64,000 nucleotides of DNA from Rhynchonema sp. JSB1_4 (GCA_030248065.1 JASAMV010005084.1:1-64000); one strand, 5' to 3'; positions 1 through 12,409 are shown, counted from the stretch's first letter. Notes: generated by a model from the letters alone, not told the origin. Numbers and translations are program-made.

Positions 1-3000
1 GAGCTTCTGCATCAATGTCTGCCTTGGTCGTGTGTCGACCCATGCGCTAGGGTCACTTCAATAGACTGTTGTAGTTCAGATTCTGCTAGTTGCACGCCTG
101 TGACACATCGGCTGAGGAACGACGAGCTTCTGCATCAATGTCTGCCTTGGTCGTGTGTCGACCCATGCGCTAGGCTCACCTCAATAGACTGTTGTAGTTC
201 AGATTCTGCTAGTTGCACGCCTGTGACACATCGGCTGAGGAACGACGAGCTTCTGCATCAATGTCTGCCTTGGTCGTGTGTCGACCCATGCGCTAGGGTC
301 ACTTCAATAGACTGTTGTAGTTCAGATTCTGCTAGTTGCACGCCTGTGACACATCGGCTGAGGAACGACGAGCTTCTGCATCAATGTCTGCCTTGGTCGT
401 GTGTCGACCCATGCGCTAGGGTCACTTCAATAGACTGTTGTAGTTCAGATTCTGCTAGTTGCACGCCTGTGACACATCGGCTGAGGAACGACGAGCTTCT
501 GCATCAATGTCTGCCTTGGTCGTGTGTCGACCCATGCGCTAGGGTCACTTCAATAGACTGTTGTAGTTCAGATTCTGCTAGTTGCACGCCTGTGACACAT
601 CGGCTGAGGAACGACGAGCTTCTGCATCAATGTCTGCCTTGGTCGTGTGTCGACCCATGCGCTAGGGTCACTTCAATAGACTGTTGTAGTTCAGATTCTG
701 CTAGTTGCACGCCTGTGACACATCGGCTGAGGAACGACGAGCTTCTGCATCAATGTCTGCCTTGGTCGTGTGTCGACTCATGCGCTAGGGTCACTTCAAT
801 AGACTGTTGTAGTTCAGATTCTGCTAGTTGCACGCCTGTGACACATCGGCTGAGGAACGACGAGCTTCTGCATCAATGTCTGCCTTGGTCGTGTGTCGAC
901 CCATGCGCTAGGCTCACCTTAATAGACTGTTGTAGTTCAGATTCTGCTAGTTGCACGCCTGTGACACATCGGCTGAGGAACGACGAGCTTCTGCATCAAT
1001 GTCTGCCTTGGTCGTGTGTCGACCCATGCGCTAGGGTCACTTCAATAGACTGTTGTAGTTCAGATTCTGCTAGTTGCACGCCTGTGACACATCGGCTGAG
1101 GAACGACGAGCTTCTGCATCAATGTCTGCCTTGGTCGTGTGTCGACCCATGCGCTAGGGTCACCTTAATAGACTGTTGTAGTTCAGATTCTGCTAGTTGC
1201 ACGCCTGTGACACATCGGCTGAGGAACGACGAGCTTCTGCATCAATGTCTGCCTTGGTCGTGTGTCGACCCATGCGCTAGGGTCACTTCAATAGACTGTT
1301 GTAGTTCAGATTCTGCTAGTTGCACGCCTGTGACACATCGGCTGAGGAACGACGAGCTTCTGCATCAATGTCTGCCTTGGTCGTGTGTCGACCCATGCGC
1401 TAGGGTCACCTTAATAGACTGTTGTAGTTCAGATTCTGCTAGTTGCACGCCTGTGACACATCGGCTGAGGAACGACGAGCTTCTGCATCAATGTCTGCCT
1501 TGGTCGTGTGTCGACTCATGCGCTAGGGTCACTTCAATAGACTGTTGTAGTTCAGATTCTGCTAGTTGCACGCCTGTGACACATCGGCTGAGGAACGACG
1601 AGCTTCTGCATCAATGTCTGCCTTGGTCGTGTGTCGACCCATGCGCTAGGGTCACTTCAATAGACTGTTGTAGTTCAGATTCTGCTAGTTGCACGCCTGT
1701 GACACATCGGCTGAGGAACGACGAGCTTCTGCATCAATGTCTGCCTTGGTCGTGTGTCGACCCATGCGCTAGGGTCACCTTAATAGACTGTTGTAGTTCA
1801 GATTCTGCTAGTTGCACGCCTGTGACACATCGGCTGAGGAACGACGAGCTTCTGCATCAATGTCTGCCTTGGTCGTGTGTCGACCCATGCGCTAGGGTCA
1901 CTTCAATAGACTGTTGTAGTTCAGATTCTGCTAGTTGCACGCCTGTGACACATCGGCTGAGGAACGACGAGCTTCTGCATCAATGTCTGCCTTGGTCGTG
2001 TGTCGACCCATCGCTAGGGCCCCTCAAAAACACTTTTATTTTTAATTTTTCTATTTTGCACGCCTGTGACACATCGGCTGAGGAACGACGAGCTTCTGCA
2101 TCAATGTCTGCCTTGGTCGTGTGTCGACCCATGCGCTAGGGTCACTTTAATAGACTGTTGTAGTTCAGATTCTGCTAGTTGCACGCCTGTGACACATCGG
2201 CTGAGGAACGACGAGCTTCTGCATCAATGTCTGCCTTGGTCGTGTGTCGACCCATGCGCTAGGGTCACTTCAATAGACTGTTGTAGTTCAGATTCTGCTA
2301 GTTGCACGCCTGTGACACATCGGCTGAGGAACGACGAGCTTCTGCATCAATGTCTGCCTTGGTCGTGTGTCGACCCATGCGCTAGGCTCACCTTAATAGA
2401 CTGTTGTAGTTCAGATTCTGCTAGTTGCACGCCTGTGACACATCGGCTGAGGAACGACGAGCTTCTGCATCAATGTCTGCCTTGGTCGTGTGTCGACCCA
2501 TGCGCTAGGGTCACTTCAATAGACTGTTGTAGTTCAGATTCTGCTAGTTGCACGCCTGTGACACATCGGCTGAGGAACGACGAGCTTCTGCATCAATGTC
2601 TGCCTTGGTCGTGTGTCGACCCATGCGCTAGGGTCACTTCAATAGACTGTTGTAGTTCAGATTCTGCTAGTTGCACGCCTGTGACACATCGGCTGAGGAA
2701 CGACGAGCTTCTGCATCAATGTCTGCCTTGGTCGTGTGTCGACTCATGCGCTAGGGTCACTTCAATAGACTGTTGTAGTTCAGATTCTGCTAGTTGCACG
2801 CCTGTGACACATCGGCTGAGGAACGACGAGCTTCTGCATCAATGTCTGCCTTGGTCGTGTGTCGACCCATGCGCTAGGCTCACCTTAATAGACTGTTGTA
2901 GTTCAGATTCTGCTAGTTGCACGCCTGTGACACATCGGCTGAGGAACGACGAGCTTCTGCATCAATGTCTGCCTTGGTCGTGTGTCGACTCATGCGCTAG

Positions 3001-5982
3001 GGTCACTTCAATAGACTGTTGTAGTTCAGATTCTGCTAGTTGCACGCCTGTGACACATCGGCTGAGGAACGACGAGCTTCTGCATCAATGTCTGCCTTGG
3101 TCGTGTGTCGACCCATGCGCTAGGCGTCACCTTAATAGACTGTTGTAGTTCAGATTCTGCTAGTTGCACGCCTGTGACACATCGGCTGAGGAACGACGAG
3201 CTTCTGCATCAATGTCTGCCTTGGTCGTGTGTCGACCCATGCGCTAGGGTCACTTCAATAGACTGTTGTAGTTCAGATTCTGCTAGTTGCACGCCTGTGA
3301 CACATCGGCTGAGGAACGACGAGCTTCTGCATCAATGTCTGCCTTGGTCGTGTGTCGACCCATGCGCTAGGCTCACCTTAATAGACTGTTGTAGTTCAGA
3401 TTCTGCTAGTTGCACGCCTGTGACACATCGGCTGAGGAACGACGAGCTTCTGCATCAATGTCTGCCTTGGTCGTGTGTCGACCCATGCGCTAGGGTCACT
3501 TCAATAGACTGTTGTAGTTCAGATTCTGCTAGTTGCACGCCTGTGACACATCGGCTGAGGAACGACGAGCTTCTGCATCAATGTCTGCCTTGGTCGTGTG
3601 TCGACCCATGCGCTAGGGTCACTTTAATAGACTGTTGTAGTTCAGATTCTGCTAGTTGCACGCCTGTGACACATCGGCTGAGGAACGACGAGCTTCTGCA
3701 TCAATGTCTGCCTTGGTCGTGTGTCGACCCATGCGCTAGGGTCACTTTAATAGACTGTTGTAGTTCAGATTCTGCTAGTTGCACGCCTGTGACACATCGG
3801 CTGAGGAACGACGAGCTTCTGCATCAATGTCTGCCTTGGTCGTGTGTCGACCCATGCGCTAGGGTCACTTCAATAGACTGTTGTAGTTCAGATTCTGCTA
3901 GTTGCACGCCTGTGACACATCGGCTGAGGAACGACGAGCTTCTGCATCAATGTCTGCCTTGGTCGTGTGTCGACTCATGCGCTAGGGTCACTTCAATAGA
4001 CTGTTGTAGTTCAGATTCTGCTAGTTGCACGCCTGTGACACATCGGCTGAGGAACGACGAGCTTCTGCATCAATGTCTGCCTTGGTCGTGTGTCGACCCA
4101 TGCGCTAGGCTCACCTTAATAGACTGTTGTAGTTCAGATTCTGCTAGTTGCACGCCTGTGACACATCGGCTGAGGAACGACGAGCTTCTGCATCAATGTC
4201 TGCCTTGGTCGTGTGTCGACCCATGCGCTAGGGTCACTTCAATAGACTGTTGTAGTTCAGATTCTGCTAGTTGCACGCCTGTGACACATCGGCTGAGGAA
4301 CGACGAGCTTCTGCATCAATGTCTGCCTTGGTCGTGTGTCGACCCATGCGCTAGGCTCACCTTAATAGACTGTTGTAGTTCAGATTCTGCTAGTTGCACG
4401 CCTGTGACACATCGGCTGAGGAACGACGAGCTTCTGCATCAATGTCTGCCTTGGTCGTGTGTCGACCCATGCGCTTGTAGTTCAGATTCTGCTAGTTGCA
4501 CGCCTGTGACACATCGGCTGAGGAACGACGAGCTTCTGCATCAATGTCTGCCTTGGTCGTGTGTCGACCCATGCGCTAGGCTCACCTTAATAGACTGTTG
4601 TAGTTCAGATTCTGCTAGTTGCACGCCTGTGACACATCGGCTGAGGAACGACGAGCTTCTGCATCAATGTCTGCCTTGGTCGTGTGTCGACCCATGCGCT
4701 AGGGTCACCTTAATAGACTGTTGTAGTTCAGATTCTGCTAGTTGCACGCCTGTGACACATCGGCTGAGGAACGACGAGCTTCTGCATCAATGTCTGCCTT
4801 GGTCGTGTGTCGACCCATGCGCTAGGCTCACCTTAATAGACTGTTGTAGTTCAGATTCTGCTAGTTGCACGCCTGTGACACATCGGCTGAGGAACGACGA
4901 GCTTCTGCATCAATGTCTGCCTTGGTCGTGTGTCGACTCATGCGCTAGGGTCACCTTAATAGACTGTTGTAGTTCAGATTCTGCTAGTTGCACGCCTGTG
5001 ACACATCGGCTGAGGAACGACGAGCTTCTGCATCAATGTCTGCCTTGGTCGTGTGTCGACCCATGCGCTAGGGTCACTTCAATAGACTGTTGTAGTTCAG
5101 ATTCTGCTAGTTGCACGCCTGTGACACATCGGCTGAGGAACGACGAGCTTCTGCATCAATGTCTGCCTTGGTCGTGTGTCGACCCATGCGCTAGGGTCAC
5201 TTCAATAGACTGTTGTAGTTCAGATTCTGCTAGTTGCACGCCTGTGACACATCGGCTGAGGAACGACGAGCTTCTGCATCAATGTCTGCCTTGGTCGTGT
5301 GTCGACTCATGCGCTAGGGTCACTTCAATAGACTGTTGTAGTTCAGATTCTGCTAGTTGCACGCCTGTGACACATCGGCTGAGGAACGACGAGCTTCTGC
5401 ATCAATGTCTGCCTTGGTCGTGTGTCGACCCATGCGCTAGGCTCACCTTAATAGACTGTTGTAGTTCAGATTCTGCTAGTTGCACGCCTGTGACACATCG
5501 GCTGAGGAACGACGAGCTTCTGCATCAATGTCTGCCTTGGTCGTGTGTCGACCCATGCGCTAGGCTCACCTTAATAGACTGTTGTAGTTCAGATTCTGCT
5601 AGTTGCACGCCTGTGACACATCGGCTGAGGAACGACGAGCTTCTGCATCAATGTCTGCCTTGGTCGTGTGTCGACTCATGCGCTAGGGTCACTTCAATAG
5701 ACTGTTGTAGTTCAGATTCTGCTAGTTGCACGCCTGTGACACATCGGCTGAGGAACGACGAGCTTCTGCATCAATGTCTGCCTTGGTCGTGTGTCGACCC
5801 ATGCGCTAGGGTCACTTCAATAGACTGTTGTAGTTCAGATTCTGCTAGTTGCACGCCTGTGACACATCGGCTGAGGAACGACGAGCTTCTGCATCAATGT
5901 CTGCCTTGGTCGTGTGTCGACTCATGCGCTAGGGTCACTTCAATAGACTGTTGTAGTTCAGATTCTGCTAGTTGCACGCCTG
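1..5982. repeat. 123-bp minisatellite, about 49 units
   Basis: Tandem array of a 123-bp unit (unit starts at 1, 124, 247 and so on), already in progress at base 1, so the true array is longer. It is interrupted at about 2010-2057 by an A/T-rich replacement, has one extra base at about 3125, and has a truncated unit at about 4475. It ends at 5982. Variation is confined to a few sites: CCC/CTC after GTCGA, GGTC/GCTC, ACT/ACC and TCA/TTA. The unit length is a multiple of three and one of the six frames is open, so long ORFs run through it. However, three of the four variable sites change the amino acid in that frame, so I read it as non-coding satellite-type DNA. Confidence 0.95.
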
Positions 5983-6300
5983 TATTACACCAAAGCTCGC
6001 CCCCACACCCACAACCCCAAAAAATTAAATTGCTACCGCAAGAAAACTCTGTTTTAAGCACTTTTTAGACCAATTTTGGCACTTTTAGAAGATTTTTGGG
6101 GTCATTTTTTTCAAAACCCCCACCCTCGGGTATGGGAAATTTTTGAGTTTTTGGAAACCCCCCCCATGGTATGGGAAATTTTTGATTTTTGGGGGTATGT
6201 ATGGGAAATTTCCCGAAAATTGGGCTGGGTATGGGAAAATTTCGATTTCTCACCGACACCACTGCACACACTTGCAACGCAAGATACCGTGTTCTCCGTT
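5983..6300. repeat. TATGGGAAATTT word cluster, partial hAT-like element
   Basis: After the minisatellite comes a short stretch in which TATGGGAAATTT-type words recur four or five times between about 6130 and 6240. It finishes with GACACCACTG at about 6255-6264. The same word in inverse orientation, and the same end, make up the complete small element at 15617-15743. The left end and target duplication are not visible here, so this is a partial copy. Confidence 0.5.
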
Positions 6301-6528
6301 GACGTGTTCTACCGGCGTCCATAGCGATCCTCCATGTTCGAATATAGATCCGTCACCAGACCAATCAGGATAGACGGCCGCGGGTTGTTCTCCTACTGAA
6401 AACAACATGAACGTATCCACTTGCGTGAAACATGTTTTTTTCAAAGCCACGGTTTTTCATTCGGTTTGTCACAAACCCTGGAGCTCCAAATACAATCCTT
6501 TGCGTCGTTCAGTGGGTGGTATTGCGTG

Positions 6529-7290
6529 CAGGGTTGGATTAAAAAAAAGTAAATTTTTTTTTGTAAAAAAAATTAAAAAAAAAGTTGGCCACTTTTTTAT
6601 TTTAAAATTTTAAAAAGTAAGTCCACTTTTTTATTATTTTTCCCCTTTTTTTCGTTATTTTCTCGCTTTTTTAACGTAAAAATGTATGTTTTCATACGTT
6701 TTATTGCTCATCATTCTCAAAAAATCGCCTGCGGCGCTTATATTTCAGTTTAAAATGGCGTTGTAATGGACTCATACAGTTCCCAGACATCCCAACAATC
6801 GCTGCACGTATAATATAGGACACCCCATACCGTATACTGTGCAGTTATTGAGCTATCGACGTAAGCTATCGACAGACTCCTCGTTGCTCGCCTATTTGCA
6901 GTTGTGTGGATTTGTCGTTTGTTGCTTTTGTCACACAACATGAGTGTAGTGTAACTCTTTATCTCTCTTCAAATTTATCCCCAAATTCACAAACAGAAGA
7001 TTGGTCTTCCCTTTGTCATATATGCCCACAGAGTTACCTTCGGGCGGGTTCTCAAAGTTATGACCAAATGGGCTAGATCGCAGGTGATCGACATAAACAT
7101 GCAAGTCAGTGGAGAAGTTCTGTTTAGTGTCCCTCAAAACATACCTAAGTAACATGATTTCAGAAATTTCATTTTTCTAGAAACCAATTTTTTGGGGGTC
7201 CGGAATAAAAAAAAAGTGATTTTAAAAAAAAATTTTAAAAAGTTTTTTAAAAAAAGTTCGATAATAAAAATTGTTTTTAATCCAACCCTG
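6529..7290. mobile_element. hAT-type MITE, CAGGGTTGGATTAAAA family, copy 1
   Basis: Terminal inverted repeats begin CAGGGTTGGATTAAAA and end TTTTTAATCCAACCCTG. The element is flanked by a perfect 8-bp target duplication, ATTGCGTG, at 6521-6528 and 7291-7298. It is A/T-rich, about 760 bp, and has no transposase ORF. A second copy lies at 22564-23283. CAGGG ends with 8-bp duplications are characteristic of the hAT superfamily. Confidence 0.9.
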
Positions 7291-7470
7291 ATTGCGTGTG
7301 ACTCTGCTAAATACAACAATGGATCGGATCAGTGTATTGTTTTTATTCATCATGAAAAAAAGCAGGGAAAATAAAAGCTTCAACGACCTATAGCATGACG
7401 CTTTCGTCCCCCCATTTTTATAGACGGGCCGCCAGCGAGCCGTCGCTAATAAACAAACAAATGGCGGTAT

Positions 7471-7738
7471 AGTAAGTTTCTAATTTCGTTGCCTCATGCA
7501 TTTTTACAGACGCAGAAAAACTCCCGTTCGAAGTCGAGTCAGGCAACAAGCTCAACACGCATTGAACAACCCACGCAGGTGACACGCACAGCTTGTGTGA
7601 CTGAAACATTCGGTTGCACACGAGCCAGCTGCGTGGCTTGTTGACTGTGTGTTAGTTAGCTTGTTGCCTGCCTCGTCTTCGAACAGGAGTTTTCCTGCGT
7701 CTGTAAAAATGCATGAGACAACGAAATTAGAAATTTAC
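7471..7738. repeat. Foldback element
   Basis: The left arm (about 7471-7555) and right arm (about 7675-7738) are inverted copies: each carries TTTCTAATTTCGTTG, TGCATTTTTACAGACGCAG and an AACTCC/GGAGTT stretch. The loop holds a further internal inverted stretch containing GGCAACAAGC. Another element (7741-8034) starts directly at its right edge. Confidence 0.7.
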
Positions 7739-7740
7739 TA

Positions 7741-8034
7741 AAGGCAGTCTACGGGAGGTTGTCACTCAGCCCCCGAATACCGTAACCCACCGCAAGCGAG
7801 ATCGTTGCGAGACCCATGCTGATCGCTGCTTATCGACACGTGTATTAGCGGCAGCAAGCTGAAATTGTCATCGTGCGCGCCGATCACCAAAACTTGGAAA
7901 TGTTGGTTGGTGTTGGCGCTAACACGCAAAACATAGATAAAAAACAAAATGGTCTCGACACGATCCTTGCAGATCAAAATTACGGTGGGTTACGGTATTC
8001 GGGGGCTGAGTGACAACCTCCCGTAGACTGCCTT
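7741..8034. mobile_element. TA-flanked MITE with about 50-bp inverted ends, copy 1
   Basis: It begins AAGGCAGTCTACGGGAGGTT and ends with the inverse, with inverted ends of about 50 bp. TA lies on both sides (7739-7740, 8035-8036), consistent with a Tc1/mariner-type non-autonomous element. A second near-identical copy is at 13218-13512. A lone right end (CCGTAGACTGCCTTTA) sits at 8511-8526. There is no coding capacity. Confidence 0.85.
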
Positions 8035-8036
8035 TA

Positions 8037-8545
8037 TATGTGCGCATTAATTTATAGTGTGCTTATTATATGTAAAAAAACCACCCAACGCTGAGGCGGT
8101 CTTCACAATGACATGGTTTCACGGTTTTACGGTTTCGAGAGCGCAGAGGGGTAACGCCGTAAACGATGCACAGCCGGGGCCCCTGCACAGCCCGCCCGCG
8201 CGCGACCAGGATGGAAGAAAGTCGGAAGTCGAAGAAATGCGCCCGACGGGAGCGAATTTTTTGATGGCCATCTGGCAAACTACCATCTGGTAATCTGGCC
8301 ATCTGGTAATTTTATAGCAAACCAGGTGTCGTTTGTATCCACAAATGGACCACCAAGATTTTGCGCGATTTTTCAGGGTTCTGAGGTCGAAAAACACCAA
8401 TTTTTGCCTTTGAAAAGCATAAATCTACTTACTCGAGATACCCTTTGAGGTTGGCTCGAGATAGATACTTCCCCCCATCCCCCAGCCACTACAGTGTGTC
8501 CACATGCCCCGTAGACTGCCTTTAGGTTGGTCAATTTTGTTCATG
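8037..8545. repeat. Degenerate transposon remnants (CCATCTGG and CTCGAGATACC words)
   Basis: There is no gene here. The word CCATCTGGTAAT recurs around 8265-8315. The CTCGAGATACC word at 8430-8470 and the sequence just before it match the right side of the element whose other copy ends at about 11140. The stretch GCCACTACAGTG at 8484-8496 resembles a hAT terminus. The block ends with a solo right end of the 7741-8034 family at 8511-8526. Confidence 0.5.
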
Positions 8546-8547
8546 TA

Positions 8548-8821
8548 TTGGTCGCACAATGACTATATAAGAATTCATCAAATCAATCCTGATTTTCACG
8601 TTCAGTCACTCTTAACCACTGTGCTATTTGTGATTCTCACAAAACATTTTTAGCTGAAAATAATCCAGCAATTCAACCACGTTGCCGCAGGTCTGAAACA
8701 TTCTCTTTACTACATGCTTTATGTGCGATCACGCAACGCAACGTCATTGCCCCGTCACTTTCCCTCTTTACGATTCAGGAAAAAAATTTGACAAATTCTT
8801 ATAAAGTCATTGTGCGACCAA
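8548..8821. mobile_element. TA-flanked MITE, TTGGTCGCACAATGAC ends, copy 1
   Basis: Inverted ends TTGGTCGCACAATGAC / GTCATTGTGCGACCAA, about 274 bp, with TA on both sides. Two more copies lie at 20757-21031 (opposite orientation) and 51389-51654. The copy at 20757 has a confirmed empty site, which defines these ends exactly. Confidence 0.92.
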
Positions 8822-8935
8822 TATCTGGTCGTCTCGTGACGGTTCATTTGATGTTTCGGTTTTATTTCTTTTCATTCACAATTTTCGAAATTCCTAGTCT
8901 GTGTTGTGTTATCTTCGGCCCGGCCCGACACGGTA

Positions 8936-9157
8936 CCGTATTGTCGGAAATAGAACCCGCAACCCGGGGGTCTATTTTTTCGCTGGGGTCATTTTGGGGG
9001 TTTAAATTATGGCGGTCAATTATGGGGGTTATATTTTTCATTTGGCCCCGCGACGAAAAAAAATCATTGTTAATAATGCCCCTAAAAATGGCTTGTTTTC
9101 GGTACTTTCTGACTTTAACAGCGGCAATTATGCTTAAAAAACTGTATTTTGTTGTGT
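8936..9157. repeat. CCGTATTGTCGGAAATAGAA element arm, left
   Basis: It begins CCGTATTGTCGGAAATAGAA at a TA and is an inverted copy of 11652-11873, which ends in the reverse complement followed by TA. The two arms enclose about 2.5 kb of other nested elements. A second direct copy of the end sequence starts at about 9160. A fragment of the same family carries the composite insertion at 58877-61634. Confidence 0.7.
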
Positions 9158-9654
9158 ACCGTATTGTCGGAAATAGAACCCCCCCATTAATTGACCCCCC
9201 CAGTGTGGTGGCAGGCCAATCGACCCAAGATACCCTAGGGGGGGGAAGGTTTCGGACTTACTCGAGATACCCCCAGAGGCTACCCAAGATACCCCTATGG
9301 TCCGTCAAAAGGCGAAAAAAGGCCGTTTTTTGCATGCAATTTTGCTGCAAAATTGGCCTAAAAAATGGGTACTTTTCAGGGTTTTTTTTTTTCAAAATTC
9401 ACTAGGTGCAACTTAGGTGCAACCCCCCAATTTTTAGGTGCAAGCTGGCCAAAGTAGGTGCAACCCCTATTTTGGACAAAAAACGCCAATTTTAGGTTTT
9501 TTTGCCAGGTTGTGTGTTCAATGCTATTTGCGTGCTTTTAGAAGTTCAATAAAGTTGTAACGCAATGAATGCCTTTTCCTTTAGCAAAAGCAAACTTTTC
9601 AGGGAAAGTTCAACATTTTGTAGCACATTTTGTGCTAGTTTCATTATTGAGAAC

Positions 9655-10129
9655 CAGGGTAGTACTTGGGGGGGGGGGGTGGGGGGGCCCCCCCCAAATT
9701 CATCTATCTATCGTCAACACTTTTTGATTTCATCTATCTATCGTCAACACCTACGGGCAAATCTATCTATCGTCAACAAATTCTGGGAACAATCTATCTA
9801 TCGTCAACACATTTCGACCCCAAAATGGGTATTTTTGCCTCAAAATGGCTCAAAATCGGTATTTTTTGTTCCAAATAGGCAAAAAATCGCGCGCTACGCG
9901 CGGATTTAGTACATCTAAGTACATTTTCATTAATATTTACACACTATTACATGCTTAGTACACTATACTATACCTTGATTTTTGGCGACCCCCCCCCCAC
10001 CATCTATCTATCGTCAACAAGTTTGGGTCGACCCCCCCCCAGATTTCGGACTTGGGTCATCTATCTATCGTCAACACATTTCGGGTCCCAATCTATCTAT
10101 CGTCAACACCCTGACCAAGTACTACACTG
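9655..10129. mobile_element. hAT-type MITE, word ATCTATCTATCGTCAACAC
   Basis: The ends are CAGGGTAGTACTTGG and CCAAGTACTACACTG, with a perfect 8-bp target duplication TTGAGAAC at 9647-9654 and 10130-10137. A G-run followed by a C-run lies just inside the left end. The word ATCTATCTATCGTCAACAC occurs four times on the left (about 9699-9810) and three times on the right (about 10001-10110), all in the same orientation. The middle contains the CG-rich palindrome CGCGCGCTACGCGCG. It is 475 bp, with no ORF of its own function. Confidence 0.93.
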
Positions 10130-10277
10130 TTGAGAACCGATTGAGAAGGAAACGAAACCGTAAAATTTTCATTTCACCATATCCACATTTGGGGGTCACG
10201 TACGAATCAATTACTTTCGCTGCTCATTTACTGTGTGGGTATCTAATACTGTTGTCATGCTCTGCTCTAGTTCTTGT

Positions 10278-10662
10278 CAGTGTAGTTCCTGGGGGGAGGG
10301 GGGCCCCCTCCTAAGGTACACTAACCGCCGCGACCAAGGTACACCAGTACACTAACCGCCGCACCAGGTAGACTAACCGCCGCAATTTTTGCCTAAAATA
10401 GGCATTTTTAGCCCAAGATGGCATTTTAGGCCTAAAATGGGTAATTTTCAGGTTAATGTTGTCAAAAGTAGCCAAAATACCATATTTATGGAGATTTTTT
10501 TCCAAAAAAGGGCAAAAATAGGTCAAATTTTTTACCTCAAAGGACTTTTTCCTGAATTTTGGTCTTCCCCCCCTCCTTCCCCCAACAGGGAGGTACACTA
10601 ACCGCCGCACCGACAAAGTGGGTAGGTTCACTAACCGCCTCGCCGGACCAGGAACTACACTG
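10278..10662. mobile_element. hAT-type MITE, word GGTACACTAACCGCCGC, copy 1
   Basis: The ends are CAGTGTAGTTCCTGG / CCAGGAACTACACTG. A G-run/C-run palindrome lies next to the left end. The word GGTACACTAACCGCCGC recurs on both flanks in one orientation. The flanking octamers GTTCTTGT / ATCCTAGT match at only five of eight positions, so the target duplication is eroded. Sister copies are at 46280-46621 and 56682-58776. Confidence 0.85.
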
Positions 10663-11140
10663 ATCCTAGTGCAGCATGTATTTGTTTTGAATCTTATCAC
10701 CAGCACACCAGGTACTAACTGTGTACGAAATCAATCAATCAGACCAATATTTTTTGTCGATGTCGACCAAATGCTTCGATGGAATTTATTGGAAGGAATG
10801 AAAAGCCGCGCAGCGCATTTTTTGTTTTAAGCTTTCCAACCTTAAAAGATGCTGTATAAATGCTAAATTAAGCAAATAAGGGCCCAAAATTTTAGGTGCA
10901 ACCTTGCACCTAACCCTGAATTTTTAGGTGCAATTCTGATTTTTTAGGTGCAAATTGCACCTAAAAAGTGTCTAAAAAAACTATGGTACTTTTTGACATT
11001 TTTGCTGAAAATTGGCCTAAAATGACCATTTTTGGGTGCGATTTTTAGGGGTTCCGAGGTCGATAAACACCTATTTTTGCCTTTGAAAAGCATAAATCTG
11101 CTTACTCGAGATACCCTTTGGGGTCGGCTCGAGATAGATA

Positions 11141-11542
11141 CCGTAAAAACCTAAATACAGCCCCCCCGGAATAGAGCCCCCCCCCAAAAAAAAGGGGTCA
11201 GTGAATTAATAGAGCCCCCCCCCCCGGAATAGAGCCCCCCCTGAGTAACATCCCCTAAAGTAGTGTATTAAGGCTTGATAGTGGTGCACAGGTACATTTA
11301 TGCACGTTTGTTGTTCGTTCAGAGCACATAATACGCCTCTTATTGACGAATAGACACGAATAAATGCGATTACAAGCGAAAAACATCCTTTCAAACCCCT
11401 TTTTAGGGGTTTTTGGGGGTATTTCCAGGAACAATTTTTTCAGGTTCGGGTCAGTGAATTAATAGAGGCCCCCCGGGAATAGAGCCCCCCAAAATGGGGT
11501 CAGTGAGTTAATAGAGCCCCCCTTCTATTTAGGTTTTTACGG
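11141..11542. mobile_element. TA-flanked element, CCGTAAAAACCTAAAT ends
   Basis: The ends are CCGTAAAAACCTAAAT and its reverse complement, with TA on both sides (11139-11140, 11543-11544). GGGGGCTCTATTAATTC-type words, seen here as their complement, repeat on both sides of a unique middle that recurs at 12240-12340, 55716-55900 and 61200-61350. It is non-autonomous, about 402 bp. Confidence 0.85.
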
Positions 11543-11584
11543 TAATTGACCCCCCCCATTAATAGAACCCCACCCCAACCTTCA

Positions 11585-11940
11585 CCGTACCACAGATTAG
11601 TGGTATGGTAAGGCTGTGTTGTTGTGTCAAACGTTGTTTAAGCTTGAGTTTTCAGCAGAATACGGCTTTTTAAGCATAATTAACGCTGTTAAAGGTAGAA
11701 AATACTGAAAACAACCCATTTTTATGGGCATTATTAACAATGATTTTTTTTCGTCGGGGGCCAAATGAAAAATATAACCCCCCCAATAATTTACCCCCCC
11801 ATGAATTGAACCCCCCAAAATGACCGCAGTGAAAAAATAGACCCCCCGGGTTCTATTTCCGACAATACGGTACGCAAGCTTAAACAACGTTTGACACAAC
11901 AACGCAGCCTTACCATATCTGTGGTACGGTGCAGGTTGGG
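11585..11940. repeat. Palindrome around the right CCGTATTGTCGG arm
   Basis: Sequence at 11585-11648 (CCGTACCACAGATTAG onward) is repeated in reverse complement at about 11872-11935. Between them lies 11652-11873, the inverted copy of 8936-9157. The whole is a near-perfect palindrome with the element arm in its centre. Confidence 0.65.
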
Positions 11941-12068
11941 GGTGGGGTTCTATTAGGGGGGGTCAATGATATCCTCAAAAAAATGACTTTTCTTCAAATT
12001 TGGGTCTTCCCCCTTCCCTCCAGGTGGGTACGTCTGTTCTCCCTTCCCTTCGAAAAAAACAAGGTATG

Positions 12069-12343
12069 CCGTAAAAACCTAAATAGAAGGGGGCTCTATT
12101 AACTCACTGACCCCATTTTGGGGGCTCTATTACGGGGGGGCTCTATTCCGGGGGGCCTCTATTAATTCACTGACCCGAACCTGAAAAAAATGTTCCCAAA
12201 AATACCCCCACAAACCCCTAAAAAGGGGTTTGAAAGGATGTTTTTTCGCTTGTAATCGCATTTGTTCGTGTCTATTCGTCAATAAGAGGCGTATTATGTG
12301 CTCTGAACGAACAACAAACGTGCATAAATGTACCTGTGCACCA
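12069..12343. mobile_element. Partial CCGTAAAAACCTAAAT element
   Basis: It starts with CCGTAAAAACCTAAAT and the CTCTATTA word repeats, then runs into the shared middle sequence. It stops abruptly at about 12343 with no right end. It matches the reverse complement of the left two thirds of 11141-11542, so it is a truncated copy. Confidence 0.7.
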
Positions 12344-12409
12344 CTGCCCCCACTAGCTCGGCTGGTCGGTACAGGTTGATTGCAGTTGCAGGCAGGCTTT
12401 TTTGGTGGT

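Larger units (their letters stand above)
9211..11140. mobile_element. Nested composite of word-repeat elements
   Basis: The outer layer has CAGTGTGGTGGC at 9211 and CTCGAGATACC/CAAGATACC words at 9230-9300, and the same words again at 11104-11138. Inside it, an element with the word TTAGGTGCAA occupies about 9376-10985. Inside that are two complete hAT-type elements (9655-10129 and 10278-10662). The outer right end is cut by a TA-type element starting at 11141. Nothing codes for protein. Confidence 0.65.

Noticed and set aside
100..6068. Three long ORFs encoding Cys-rich 41-residue repeats
   Set aside because: They follow from a 123-bp (41-codon) tandem unit with one stop-free frame. They start at GTG or mid-repeat, and most unit variants are amino-acid changing, which is not the pattern of selected coding repeats.
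9565..10314. ORFs of 60-114 codons rich in IYLSSTH or SIYRQH repeats
   Set aside because: They are translations of the ATCTATCTATCGTCAACAC word inside a MITE, with no family similarity.
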